A stretch of DNA of 64,000 nt from Sphingopyxis sp. TUF1 (GTDB lineage: Bacteria > Pseudomonadota > Alphaproteobacteria > Sphingomonadales > Sphingomonadaceae): positions 1,736,001-1,800,000 of the forward strand of contig NZ_CP144683.1 of assembly GCF_036687315.1 (NCBI RefSeq). Reading direction: 5' to 3'. The position numbers and the translations under genes are program-made. Under the pieces are notes generated by a model. The model made no database searches. It was given only the letters and a program-made list of their open reading frames with translations, and was not told the DNA's origin. Below, piece after piece: positions 30,341-38,291 of the stretch (position 1 is its first letter; every line of letters starts with the position of its first letter).

Positions 30341-31774
30341 ATGACCGCCACCTACGACGCCGACCTTCAGCTCTTCATCGCCGGCGCCTGGCGGAGCGGC
30401 GAGGGGCGCGACGAGCGGCCGGTTTATAACCCCGCGACCGCGGGCACCATCGCCGAACTGCCGGTGGCGACCGCCGCCGACCTCGACGAAGCGCTCGCGG
30501 CGGCGGACCGCGGCTGGCCCGTCTGGCGCGCGAAGACCCCCGACGAGCGCGCGGCGCTGATGCACAAGGCTGCGGGGCTGATCCGCGAGCGCGTCGATCA
30601 TATCGCCACCCTGCTGACGCTCGAACAGGGCAAGCCGATCGCTGAAGCGCGCGGCGAGGTGCTCTCGGCCGCCGGACTGTTCGACTATTTCGCCGAACAG
30701 GGCAAGCGCATCGAGGGGCGCGTGCTCCAGCGCCCGCTGGGCCAGCGCGCGATGGTCACCAAGCACCCGGTCGGCCCCGTCGCGGGCTTCAGCCCGTGGA
30801 ACTTCCCCGTCAATCTGATGGTCAAGAAAATCGCCCCCGCGCTCGCCGCGGGCTGCGTCGTGATCGCGAAAGCGCCCGAGGAAACCCCCGGCTGCACCAG
30901 CGCGGTGATGCGCTGCATCGCCGATGCGGGCATCCCCGGCGACGTCGCGCAGCTCGTCTATGGCGACCCCGACATGATCAGCCGCCACCTGCTCGCCAGC
31001 CCGGTGATCCGCAAGGTCAGCTTCACCGGCTCGACCGCGGTCGGCAAACATCTGATGAAGCTCGCCGCCGACGGGGTGAAGCGCATCACGATGGAGCTCG
31101 GCGGCCATGCGCCGGTACTGATCTTCGACGATTGCGACCTCGAAGCGACGCTCGATCGCGTCGTGTGGCAGAAATTTCGCAACGCGGGACAGGTGTGCAT
31201 CTCGCCGACGCGCTTCTACGTCCAGCAAGGCATCTACGACGCTTTCGTGAAGGGCTTTGCCGAGCGCACGGCCAAGGTAAAGATCGGCAGCGGTCTCGAC
31301 GTCGACACGCAGATGGGCCCGCTTGCCAACGCGCGCCGCATCCCCGCTCTGGAGGCGCTCGTCGCCGATGCCAAGGCGAAGGGCGCGCGCGTGATCGCGG
31401 GCGGCGAAGCGACGGGCGAGGGCTATTTCTTCCAGCCCACCGCGCTCGCCGACGTGCCCGTCGAGGCGGACGCGATGAACCATGAACCTTTCGGTCCGAT
31501 GGCGCTGATCCGCCCGTTTGGCACCGAGGAGGAGGCCTTGGAACAGGCGAACCGCCTGCCTTACGGCCTCGCCGCCTTTGCTTTCACCGAAAATGGGCGG
31601 CGGATTAACCGGATCGTCGATAGCATCGAAAGCGGGATGGTCGGGGTGAACAGCTTCGTCATCTCGGCGCTCGACATGCCTTTCGGCGGGATCAAGGAAT
31701 CGGGCTTCGGGAGCGAAAGCGGACCCGAGGGACTGGACGGCTATCTGGTGACCAAGGCCGTGCATATTTATTGA
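30341..31774 (+). CDS. gabD: NAD(P)-dependent succinate-semialdehyde dehydrogenase family protein
   Basis: Aldehyde dehydrogenase of 477 residues that most likely oxidises succinate semialdehyde to succinate in GABA catabolism. It has SPWNFPVNLMVKKIAPALA, the cofactor motif FTGSTAVGKHLMKLA, the general base in MELGGHAP and the catalytic Cys in NAGQVCISPTRF. MPFGGIKESGFGSE near the C-terminus is typical of this branch. ACGGAG lies upstream of the start. Related semialdehyde substrates cannot be excluded. Confidence 0.9.
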   Translation: MTATYDADLQLFIAGAWRSGEGRDERPVYNPATAGTIAELPVATAADLDEALAAADRGWPVWRAKTPDERAALMHKAAGLIRERVDHIATLLTLEQGKPIAEARGEVLSAAGLFDYFAEQGKRIEGRVLQRPLGQRAMVTKHPVGPVAGFSPWNFPVNLMVKKIAPALAAGCVVIAKAPEETPGCTSAVMRCIADAGIPGDVAQLVYGDPDMISRHLLASPVIRKVSFTGSTAVGKHLMKLAADGVKRITMELGGHAPVLIFDDCDLEATLDRVVWQKFRNAGQVCISPTRFYVQQGIYDAFVKGFAERTAKVKIGSGLDVDTQMGPLANARRIPALEALVADAKAKGARVIAGGEATGEGYFFQPTALADVPVEADAMNHEPFGPMALIRPFGTEEEALEQANRLPYGLAAFAFTENGRRINRIVDSIESGMVGVNSFVISALDMPFGGIKESGFGSESGPEGLDGYLVTKAVHIY

Positions 31775-31779
31775 AATAA

Positions 31780-31917
31780 ATCCTCCCTGTGCCCGCAGGG
31801 CATGGGGAGGGGGACCGCTCGCGCAGCGAGTGGTGGAGGGGCCGCGACGTTGGCGTCATAGCCCCTCTGTCAGCGCTTCGCGCTGCCACCTCCCCATGGC
31901 TTAGCCACAGCGAGGAT
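31780..31917. repeat. Long imperfect palindrome between gabD and the SDR gene
   Basis: About 60-base arms in inverted orientation with many mismatches: the left contains CATGGGGAGGGGGACC and CGCTCGCGCAGCGAG, the right contains CAGCGCTTCGCGCTG and CCACCTCCCCATGG. Each arm holds secondary hairpins. It lies between convergent genes. Confidence 0.83.
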
Positions 31918-31922
31918 TTTGC

Positions 31923-32684
31923 TCAATCCCGCTCCAGCGCCACGAAATCGCGGCCCAGCGGCGCCAGATGCGCGCCGCCGTCGACGAAGATCGTCTGCCC
32001 CGTCACCACCTCGGCGCGCGCGAGCCAGGCGACCGCGTCGGCGACCTCGGCGGGTGTCGGCAGCGCGCCCAGCGGCATCCGCTTCGCCAGCCGCTCGATC
32101 TGCGCCGCCGAATAATCGTCGGTCGCCAGGGTCAGCCCCGGCGCGACGGCATTGACGCGCGCGCGGTTCCCGAAGGCCACCGCCAGCGTCGCCGTCGCCT
32201 GCCACAGCGCCGATTTCGACAGGCTATAGGCGATCTGATCGGGCACCGGATGCGCGACGCGCTGGTCGACGATATTGACGATCGCGGGGCGCTTGCCCTC
32301 GCTCGCGGCAACCAGCGCCCTGGCGAGCAGCACCGGCGCATGATGATTGACCTGCATCATGCCGGTCAGCGCATCGGCCGACAGATCGGCCCATTCGCCC
32401 TCGGCGAACAGCGCGGCATTATTGACGAGCAGGTCGGGCGCGCGGCCGAACTTGTCGATCACCGCGGGGATCAAGGCATCAACCGCCGCCGGATCGGACA
32501 AGTCGGCGGCAAAACGCTGGCTGACCGCGCCGGTCTCGACGAGCGCTTTGGCCAGCACCGGATCGGCATCGCCCGGGCTGCGCTTGTGGATCGCGAGCGC
32601 ATAGCCCTCGCGCGCCAGCCGCGCCGAAATCGCGGCGCCGACGCGGTGGAGCCCGCCCGTGACGAGAGCGAGCTTTTGCGTCAT
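31923..32684 (-). CDS. SDR-family oxidoreductase, pteridine reductase/FolM-like
   Basis: Classical short-chain dehydrogenase of 253 residues with VTGGLHRVGAAISARL as the cofactor motif, NNAALF, and the catalytic YSLSK. The NADPH-type loop IHKRSPGD follows the second strand. It overlaps folB by 4 bases (ATGA), and this link plus the GLHRVG motif favours a dihydromonapterin or pteridine reductase acting in folate or pterin metabolism. That assignment is by neighbourhood; general SDR activity is certain. Confidence 0.85.
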   Translation of the reverse strand: MTQKLALVTGGLHRVGAAISARLAREGYALAIHKRSPGDADPVLAKALVETGAVSQRFAADLSDPAAVDALIPAVIDKFGRAPDLLVNNAALFAEGEWADLSADALTGMMQVNHHAPVLLARALVAASEGKRPAIVNIVDQRVAHPVPDQIAYSLSKSALWQATATLAVAFGNRARVNAVAPGLTLATDDYSAAQIERLAKRMPLGALPTPAEVADAVAWLARAEVVTGQTIFVDGGAHLAPLGRDFVALERD

Positions 32685-33052
32685 TTCCTGACCCGCCGCA
32701 TCGTGATGCCGATCTCCTCGCCCTCTTCGGCGATCGCCAGCTTGACGATCTTGACCTCGACTTCCTCCACCTTCTCGTCCTGCAGGAACAGCGTGTCGAT
32801 GATATGATCGGCGACGCTTTCGATCAGCACGAAATGCACATCTCTGGGAATGCCCTCGGTCGCCGCAAATTTCAGGTGCATGTAATTTTTGGAACGGCTG
32901 AGCGGCGTCGTCGGATCATAATGATCGGCCATGGCAAGCTTGGCGCGCACCGAAATGCGCAGCGGCTGCGGCAAGTGTGTTTCTTCGGAATAGATGCCGG
33001 TAAGCACCTGGGTGGTGATACCGTCCACCTCCAGCCACAATGTATCGGTCAC
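32681..33052 (-). CDS. folB: Dihydroneopterin aldolase family protein
   Basis: FolB-type protein of 123 residues. Dihydroneopterin aldolase splits dihydroneopterin to 6-hydroxymethyl-dihydropterin in folate synthesis. The N-terminus (LEVDGITTQVLTGIYSEETHLPQPLRISVRA-like pattern) and the segment VLIESVADHIIDTLFLQD with the conserved Glu fit the family. A typical catalytic Lys is seen in VEVKIVKLAIAEE. It is first in a two-gene operon with the SDR gene. Confidence 0.86.
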   Translation of the reverse strand: MTDTLWLEVDGITTQVLTGIYSEETHLPQPLRISVRAKLAMADHYDPTTPLSRSKNYMHLKFAATEGIPRDVHFVLIESVADHIIDTLFLQDEKVEEVEVKIVKLAIAEEGEEIGITMRRVRK

Positions 33053-33142
33053 AAGAATTTCCTGTTCGGCAGGACCGTTATTCGGCTTTCCTTCGCCGAC
33101 CCCGGACCCTAAAGCGCCGCCGCATTAGCGAAAGGGTGCGCG

Positions 33143-33646
33143 TTGGTCGAGTTACTTCCATTGTCGAACATCGAACCGGCGGCGGTCGAGGATCTGCTCG
33201 ACGCAGCGTTCGGGACCGACCGCTTTGGCCGCACCGCCTATCGCATCCGCAAAGGCATGGATGCCGTGCCAGCGCTCAGCTTTGCCGCGGTCGAGGACGG
33301 CGCCCTCGTCGGCACGATCCAGTGCTGGCCCGTCGCGCACCGCGCGGCGGACGGCACCGCGACGCCGCTCGTCATGGTCGGCCCCGTCGCGGTGCGCCCC
33401 GACCTCCAGCGCGGCGGGCACGGCCGCGCGCTGATGGCGCAGATGCTCGCCGCCGCCGAAAAAGCGGCCGACGGCGCGCTGATGATGATCGGCGATCCCG
33501 AATATTATGGTCGCTTTTTCGGCTTCACCGCCGATGCGACGGGCGCGTGGGATTTGCCGGGGCCGTATGAGCCGCGCCGCCTGCTCGCGCGCGCGGCGAA
33601 CGGGCACAACCTCCCGACGGGCGCGGGGACGATCGGCCCACGCTAA
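33143..33646 (+). CDS. GNAT-family N-acetyltransferase
   Basis: Acetyltransferase of 167 residues with the acetyl-CoA motif VRPDLQRGGHGRALMAQML and the C-terminal YYGRFFGFTADA segment. The latter motif is typical of YhbS-like GNATs. The frame begins with a TTG codon (33143); no ATG gives the expected N-terminus. It diverges from folB. The acceptor is not known. Confidence 0.87.
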   Translation: MVELLPLSNIEPAAVEDLLDAAFGTDRFGRTAYRIRKGMDAVPALSFAAVEDGALVGTIQCWPVAHRAADGTATPLVMVGPVAVRPDLQRGGHGRALMAQMLAAAEKAADGALMMIGDPEYYGRFFGFTADATGAWDLPGPYEPRRLLARAANGHNLPTGAGTIGPR

Positions 33647-33676
33647 GTTGCGTGCAGTTCGGCGTTGGCGCTAGTG

Positions 33677-33794
33677 TCCCCTCCCGCAAGCGGGAGGGGC
33701 AGCGAGGCTTGCCAGCTTGCTGGCTAGCCGCAGCGGGGTGGGCCCTCCGCGACGTCGCTGCCCACCCCCGGCCCCTCCCGCTTGCGGGAGGGGA
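33677..33794. repeat. Two-hairpin palindromic element downstream of the GNAT gene
   Basis: The outer arms are themselves hairpins: TCCCCTCCCGCAAGCGGGAGG at the left and its inverse around CCCCTCCCGCTTGCGGGAGG at the right. Between them lies a segment with GCCAGCTTGCTGGCTAGCCG and GGGGTGGGCC. The element at 47481 has the same internal order, so both belong to one family. Confidence 0.88.
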
Positions 33795-34185
33795 GATTGC
33801 GTCCGCTATCTACCGCTTCCGGCCATTTAAAATCGGGGCGCGACCCTTGAGGGCTATAAAATCGCTGTCCTACATCGGTCCGTCGGCATAGCCTTGGTTC
33901 ATGGCCTCCTTCTCCTTCCCCGACATGCGTTTTGCGAATGAAGTTGCGCAGATTTCTGGGCTATTCCGTGCCGCGCCTATTTTTTTCCAGTCCTCAAGCC
34001 GGGCTCGATCCGGCGTCGATAACGGCGATGCGGCCACACGGCGTCGCGAACCTTGTCAGGGAGGGCAAAAAACGGCAATCGCGAATGAACTTGCCCGGTT
34101 TTCCGCCGCTTTTCGTCGCGGAGCTTCGCGCGCTCTTCGGCACAGTGCGGCTTTACTTGCGCCCGTACATTCCTATGTCGGTGTC
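33795..34185. other. Gene-free gap before the DUF1285 gene
   Basis: No gene is supported in this stretch. The DUF1285 reading frame happens to stay open back to 33901, but the residues it would add are not related to the family and are compositionally unlike it. A T-run at 33970 and moderately AT-rich sequence near 33820-33960 may contain the promoter of the DUF1285-Nudix-CCA operon. Confidence 0.5.
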
Positions 34186-34770
34186 ATGGTCACCCCCGCG
34201 CCTTCGCTGCCCAAGGACTTCGCGCAGCTCTCGCTCGCCGAAGCCGCCGAACTGCTCGCCGCGCGCAAACTGCCGCCGGTCGAAAGCTGGCACCCCGAGC
34301 GCGCCGGCGACAGCGCGATGGAAATCCGCGCTGACGGCAGCTGGTATCATGATGGCGGGCGGATCAACCGGCCGGCAATGGTCAAACTCTTCTCGACGAT
34401 CCTGCGCCGCGAGGCTGATGGCAGCCATGTGCTCGTCACGCCCGCCGAAAAGCTCGCCATCGCGGTCGAGGACACGCCGTTTCGCGCGGTCGAGATGAAG
34501 AGCGAGGGCGAGGGGATGGCGCGCAAACTCGTCTTTCGCCTCGACACCGACGATCTTGTACTCGCGGGCGCCGAGCATCCGCTGTCCTTCGGCGGCGACC
34601 CCGACCACCCCGACCCGCGGCTGCATGTGCGCGGTGCGATCGGCAACGGGCTGCAGGCGCGCATCGACCGCGCGCTTTATTACGAGATTGTCGACATGGC
34701 GCTGACCGCGGGCGAAGACCCGCCCGCGATCTGGTCGAACGGCGCCCGCTTTCCCTTGGTGGATCGCTGA
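34186..34770 (+). CDS. DUF1285 domain-containing protein
   Basis: Protein of 194 residues in the DUF1285 family. The N-terminal helix region (ELLAARKLPPVESWHPERAG) is followed by the characteristic IRADGSWYHDGGRINRPAMVKLFSTILRRE-like pattern, seen as GSWYHDGGRINRPAMV. The family function is unknown. The ATG at 34186 starts MVTPAPSLPKDFAQLS. Its stop overlaps the Nudix start by one base, making it the first gene of a three-gene operon with a CoA diphosphatase and the CCA transferase. Confidence 0.88.
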   Translation: MVTPAPSLPKDFAQLSLAEAAELLAARKLPPVESWHPERAGDSAMEIRADGSWYHDGGRINRPAMVKLFSTILRREADGSHVLVTPAEKLAIAVEDTPFRAVEMKSEGEGMARKLVFRLDTDDLVLAGAEHPLSFGGDPDHPDPRLHVRGAIGNGLQARIDRALYYEIVDMALTAGEDPPAIWSNGARFPLVDR

Positions 34771-35354
34771 TGCTGTCCGAAAAATTGCGCGATGCGCTCG
34801 ATAATCTGTTGCCCGAACCGGGGGAGGACGAGGCGCATCTCGCCGCACCGACGCTGCGCGACGCCGCGGTGCTCGTCGCCTTCACCGACCGCCCCGACCC
34901 CGGCGTTATCCTGACTCAGCGGCCGCAATGGCTGCGCAGCCATGCCGGGCAGGTCGCCTTTCCGGGCGGCAAGATCGATCCCGGCGACCGCGATGCCATC
35001 GACGCGGCGCTGCGCGAGGCGGAGGAGGAAATTGGCCTCGGCCGCCGCGACGTGATGGTGGCGGGCGCGACCGAACCCTATCATTCGGGCAGCGGCTATC
35101 GCATCACCCCCGTGCTCGGCGTGATCCCGCCCGACCTGCCGCTCGATCCCAATCCCGACGAGGTCGAGGACTGGTTCGAGGTGCCGCTCGACATATTGTT
35201 CGACCCCGACAATTATGCCCGCCAATATGCGCATTGGCAGGGGCAGGGCCGTCATTATTATGACATGGACTGGCAGGGACGGCGGATCTGGGGCGTGACC
35301 GCGGGAATCATCGTCAATCTGGCGCGGCGCCTGCCCGCGGGGTGGCACCGGTGA
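34770..35354 (+). CDS. CoA pyrophosphatase (Nudix hydrolase)
   Basis: Nudix hydrolase of 194 residues. The Nudix box is seen as GGKIDPGDRDAIDAALREA followed by EEEIGL, and LTQRPQWLRSHAGQVAFPGG matches the upstream UPF0035 signature that marks CoA diphosphatases (NudL type), which cleave CoA to phosphopantetheine and 3',5'-ADP. Both ends overlap neighbours: DUF1285 upstream and the CCA transferase downstream (GTGA). Confidence 0.92.
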   Translation: MLSEKLRDALDNLLPEPGEDEAHLAAPTLRDAAVLVAFTDRPDPGVILTQRPQWLRSHAGQVAFPGGKIDPGDRDAIDAALREAEEEIGLGRRDVMVAGATEPYHSGSGYRITPVLGVIPPDLPLDPNPDEVEDWFEVPLDILFDPDNYARQYAHWQGQGRHYYDMDWQGRRIWGVTAGIIVNLARRLPAGWHR

Positions 35355-36547
35355 CGCGGCTGCCCGACGCGCCATGGCGCGAGCGGCAGGGGCTGCATCG
35401 CATCGTCGCCGCGCTGTCGGCCGATGGCGGCGCGGTCAAGATCGTCGGCGGCGCGGTGCGCGACACGCTGCTCGGCATTGCCGTCACCGACATCGACCTG
35501 GCGACGCCGCTGGTGCCCGAAGAGGTGACGCGGCGGCTCGAGGCGGCGGGGGTCAAGGTAATCCCGACCGGCATCGCCCACGGGACGGTCACCGCGATCG
35601 CGAGCGGCGACCATCACGAGATCACGACGCTGCGCCGCGACGTCGCGACCGACGGCCGCCGTGCAACGGTCGCTTTTGCCGACGACTGGCGCGACGACGC
35701 GGCGCGGCGCGACTTCACGATCAACGCGCTCTATGCCGACCCCGAAACGGGAGAGGTCGACGACTGGTTCGGCGGCCTTTCTGACCTGGCGGCGGGCCGC
35801 ATCGCCTTCATCGGCGACGCCGCGACGCGCATTGCCGAGGATCATCTGCGCATCCTGCGCTTTTACCGCTTTGCAGCGCGCTTCGGGCGCGGCGCGCTCG
35901 ATCCCGCCAGCCACGCCGCCGTCGTCGCAGCGCGACAGTCGCTCAAAAGCCTGTCGCGCGAACGCATCGCCGACGAGCTGACCAAGATTTTGTCGCTCCC
36001 CGACCCGCGCGCGATCGTCGCGCAGATGCACGCCGACGGCATCTTCGCGGTGCTGCTGCCCGAACTCGATCCGGGCTTTGCCGCGGCGCTCGACCGGCTG
36101 CTTGCCAGCGAAGCCGCGGCGGGCATCGCCCCCGCGCCGCTCCGCCGCCTCGCCGCGCTGCTCCCCGCCGATGCCGCGATTGCCGAACAGGTGGCGAGCC
36201 GCCTGCGCCTTTCGACGCGCCAGCGCAAGCATCTCGCCGCGCTCGGCGGCCACCGCCATGACGTCGCGCGGCCGATCCGCCAGCTGGCGCACGCGATCGG
36301 CATCGACGCGGCGCGCGACGTGCATCTGCTCGCTGGCGATCCGGCGGCGGTTCAGGCGCTGGCCGACTGGCAGGTTCCCATGCTCCCGGTGAAGGGCGGC
36401 GACATCGTCGCGCGCGGCATCGCCGCGGGGCCGGAGGTGGCGCGCATCCTGAAGGCGGTGGAGGCCGCGTGGGTGGCGGAAGATTTCCCCGGCGCGCCGC
36501 GCGTCGCCGAGCTGGTCGATCAGAAGATCGGCCGGGTGAGCGACTGA
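35351..36547 (+). CDS. cca: CCA tRNA nucleotidyltransferase
   Basis: Class II nucleotidyltransferase of 398 residues that builds or repairs the CCA end of tRNA, or acts as poly(A) polymerase in the same family. Key motifs are IVGGAVRDTLLG, the metal-binding DIDLATP, DDAARRDFTINALY and EDHLRILRFYRFAARFG with the template-replacing residues. GTG at 35351 overlaps the Nudix stop; a GTG three codons earlier is possible. The 3' end overlaps the convergent GGDEF/EAL gene by 28 bases. Confidence 0.94.
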   Translation: MTRLPDAPWRERQGLHRIVAALSADGGAVKIVGGAVRDTLLGIAVTDIDLATPLVPEEVTRRLEAAGVKVIPTGIAHGTVTAIASGDHHEITTLRRDVATDGRRATVAFADDWRDDAARRDFTINALYADPETGEVDDWFGGLSDLAAGRIAFIGDAATRIAEDHLRILRFYRFAARFGRGALDPASHAAVVAARQSLKSLSRERIADELTKILSLPDPRAIVAQMHADGIFAVLLPELDPGFAAALDRLLASEAAAGIAPAPLRRLAALLPADAAIAEQVASRLRLSTRQRKHLAALGGHRHDVARPIRQLAHAIGIDAARDVHLLAGDPAAVQALADWQVPMLPVKGGDIVARGIAAGPEVARILKAVEAAWVAEDFPGAPRVAELVDQKIGRVSD

Positions 36548-38232
36548 CGCCAATATTCGAGCGCCGCCTTGCCATCCATCGGCCGTGCGAACAGATACCC
36601 CTGCCCAAAGTCGCATCCCAATGCCGACAACAGCCGTGCCTGGTCGGTCGTCTCGACCCCCTCGGCGGTCGTCTTCATCCCCAGCACCTCGGCCAGGCTC
36701 TGGATCGTCCGGACAATCGCCACCTTGTCGCGGTCGTCGACCATATGTTCGACGAAGCTGCGGTCGATCTTGAGCACGTCGATCGGCAGCCGCTGGAGAT
36801 AGGCGAGGTTCGAATAGCCGGTGCCGAAATCGTCCATCGCCACCCGTGCGTCGAGCGCCTTCAACTCGCTCAGCACCGACAGCGCCAGATCGGGATCGCC
36901 GATGATCGCGCTTTCGGTCAGTTCGATCATCAGCCGTTCGCCGCCGATGCCGTGCTTCTGGAGCGCCTGGCGGACGACGCCGGCGACATCGTCGCGCACC
37001 AGCTGGATCGCCGAAACATTGACCGAGAAATAGGCGTTGACGACCTCCCCGCCATTCTGTCGGTCCCAGTCGGCAAGCACTGCGGCCGCCTTGCCGATCG
37101 CCCATTGACCGAGCGGGACGATCAACCCCGAATCTTCGGCGATCGGGATGAATTCGGTCGGCGCCACCGCAACGCCGCTGCCATTGTCCCACCGCGCGAG
37201 CGCTTCGAAACCCGCAACGCGCCCGCTCGCCAGCTCGATCAGCGGCTGAAAGGCCAGGTGCAGCCGGTCTTCCTCGATGGCGTTGCGCAGCTCGGTTTCC
37301 ATCCCGAACCGATTGTCGGACAGCATCGCCGCCTCGGGCTCGTATATTTCGATGCGGTCGGTCTGTTTGGCCCGCTTGAGCGCGATCTGCGCGTGGCGGA
37401 TCTGGTTGGCGACCTCGATCTCCGTCGCGGGCATGATCGAACAGCCGACGGCGCAATCGACGCTGACCTTGAGCTCGCCGATGCGGAACGGATGGTCGAA
37501 GCATCCGCGGATGCGCCGCGCCATTTCGCGCACATCGGCGCGGCCGCCGGCAATGCGCGTCGAAATGGCGAACTCGTCGCCGCCGGTGCGCGCCAATATG
37601 TCGCCGCTGCGCAGGCTCGATTTCAGCCGCCGCGCGACGGTGATGATCAGTTCGTCCCCTGCCATCGGGCCGATATGTTCGTTGATGCGCGAAAAGCGCG
37701 CGAGGTCGAGCAGCAGGATGGTGTGATCGGCGCCCGGCGCTTCACCGTGCGATCGCTGTTCGACCAGCTCCTCGAACCCGGCGCGGTTGGGCAGGCCGGT
37801 CAGGCTGTCGGACACCAGTTCGCGGCGCAGGTTGCGCTCGGTCATCATCTCCTGCGTCCGGTCGACCAGCGTCAGCAGGAACAGCCCGTCGTCGCCCGAT
37901 TCGGTAGGCAGCGGACCGATCGATCCGCGCAGGTCGCGCGCCGCCGGCCCGTCGCCGAGCTGGCACGAAAATTCCTGGGTATCGCCATCCTGCTGCGACG
38001 CGCGTTCGATCGCGCGAAGCATCTCGATCGGCGCGTTGGCGCCGACGGGCGACAGGTTCAGCCGGTCGAACGCGGCGTTGCTGGCATGGAGACGAAAATT
38101 GCCGCGGGCCATCGGCCTGATAAGCGCCGCGGGGACAGGAAGCGCGTCGATCCAGCCGACAAACAACAAGGGCCGGTCTTCGCCGGTTCTATCGATAGGC
38201 ATAACAGCGGGTTTTGTGCGACCTTTCCCCAT
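36520..38232 (-). CDS. PAS-like/GGDEF/EAL cyclic-di-GMP signalling protein
   Basis: Cytoplasmic protein of about 570 residues combining diguanylate cyclase and phosphodiesterase domains. Residues 20-130 look like a degenerate PAS sensor. The GGDEF domain has intact GGDEF at 217-221 and an inhibitory-site RSGD five residues before it; the usual DLDxFK strand reads DLARFS. The EAL domain keeps FEALARW, NVSAIQL, ELTES, DDFGTGYSN, LKIDRSF and AEGVET, so phosphodiesterase activity is plausible. No membrane helix is visible. The start may be 38232 or 38202 (MPIDRTGED). It follows parC by 60 bases on the same strand. Confidence 0.9.
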   Translation of the reverse strand: MGKGRTKPAVMPIDRTGEDRPLLFVGWIDALPVPAALIRPMARGNFRLHASNAAFDRLNLSPVGANAPIEMLRAIERASQQDGDTQEFSCQLGDGPAARDLRGSIGPLPTESGDDGLFLLTLVDRTQEMMTERNLRRELVSDSLTGLPNRAGFEELVEQRSHGEAPGADHTILLLDLARFSRINEHIGPMAGDELIITVARRLKSSLRSGDILARTGGDEFAISTRIAGGRADVREMARRIRGCFDHPFRIGELKVSVDCAVGCSIMPATEIEVANQIRHAQIALKRAKQTDRIEIYEPEAAMLSDNRFGMETELRNAIEEDRLHLAFQPLIELASGRVAGFEALARWDNGSGVAVAPTEFIPIAEDSGLIVPLGQWAIGKAAAVLADWDRQNGGEVVNAYFSVNVSAIQLVRDDVAGVVRQALQKHGIGGERLMIELTESAIIGDPDLALSVLSELKALDARVAMDDFGTGYSNLAYLQRLPIDVLKIDRSFVEHMVDDRDKVAIVRTIQSLAEVLGMKTTAEGVETTDQARLLSALGCDFGQGYLFARPMDGKAALEYWRQSLTRPIF

Positions 38233-38291
38233 TGCCCCATGCCTAGAGTGCGGGGAGTAAATAAGGGATTTACGGCAACAATCTTTTGTCG

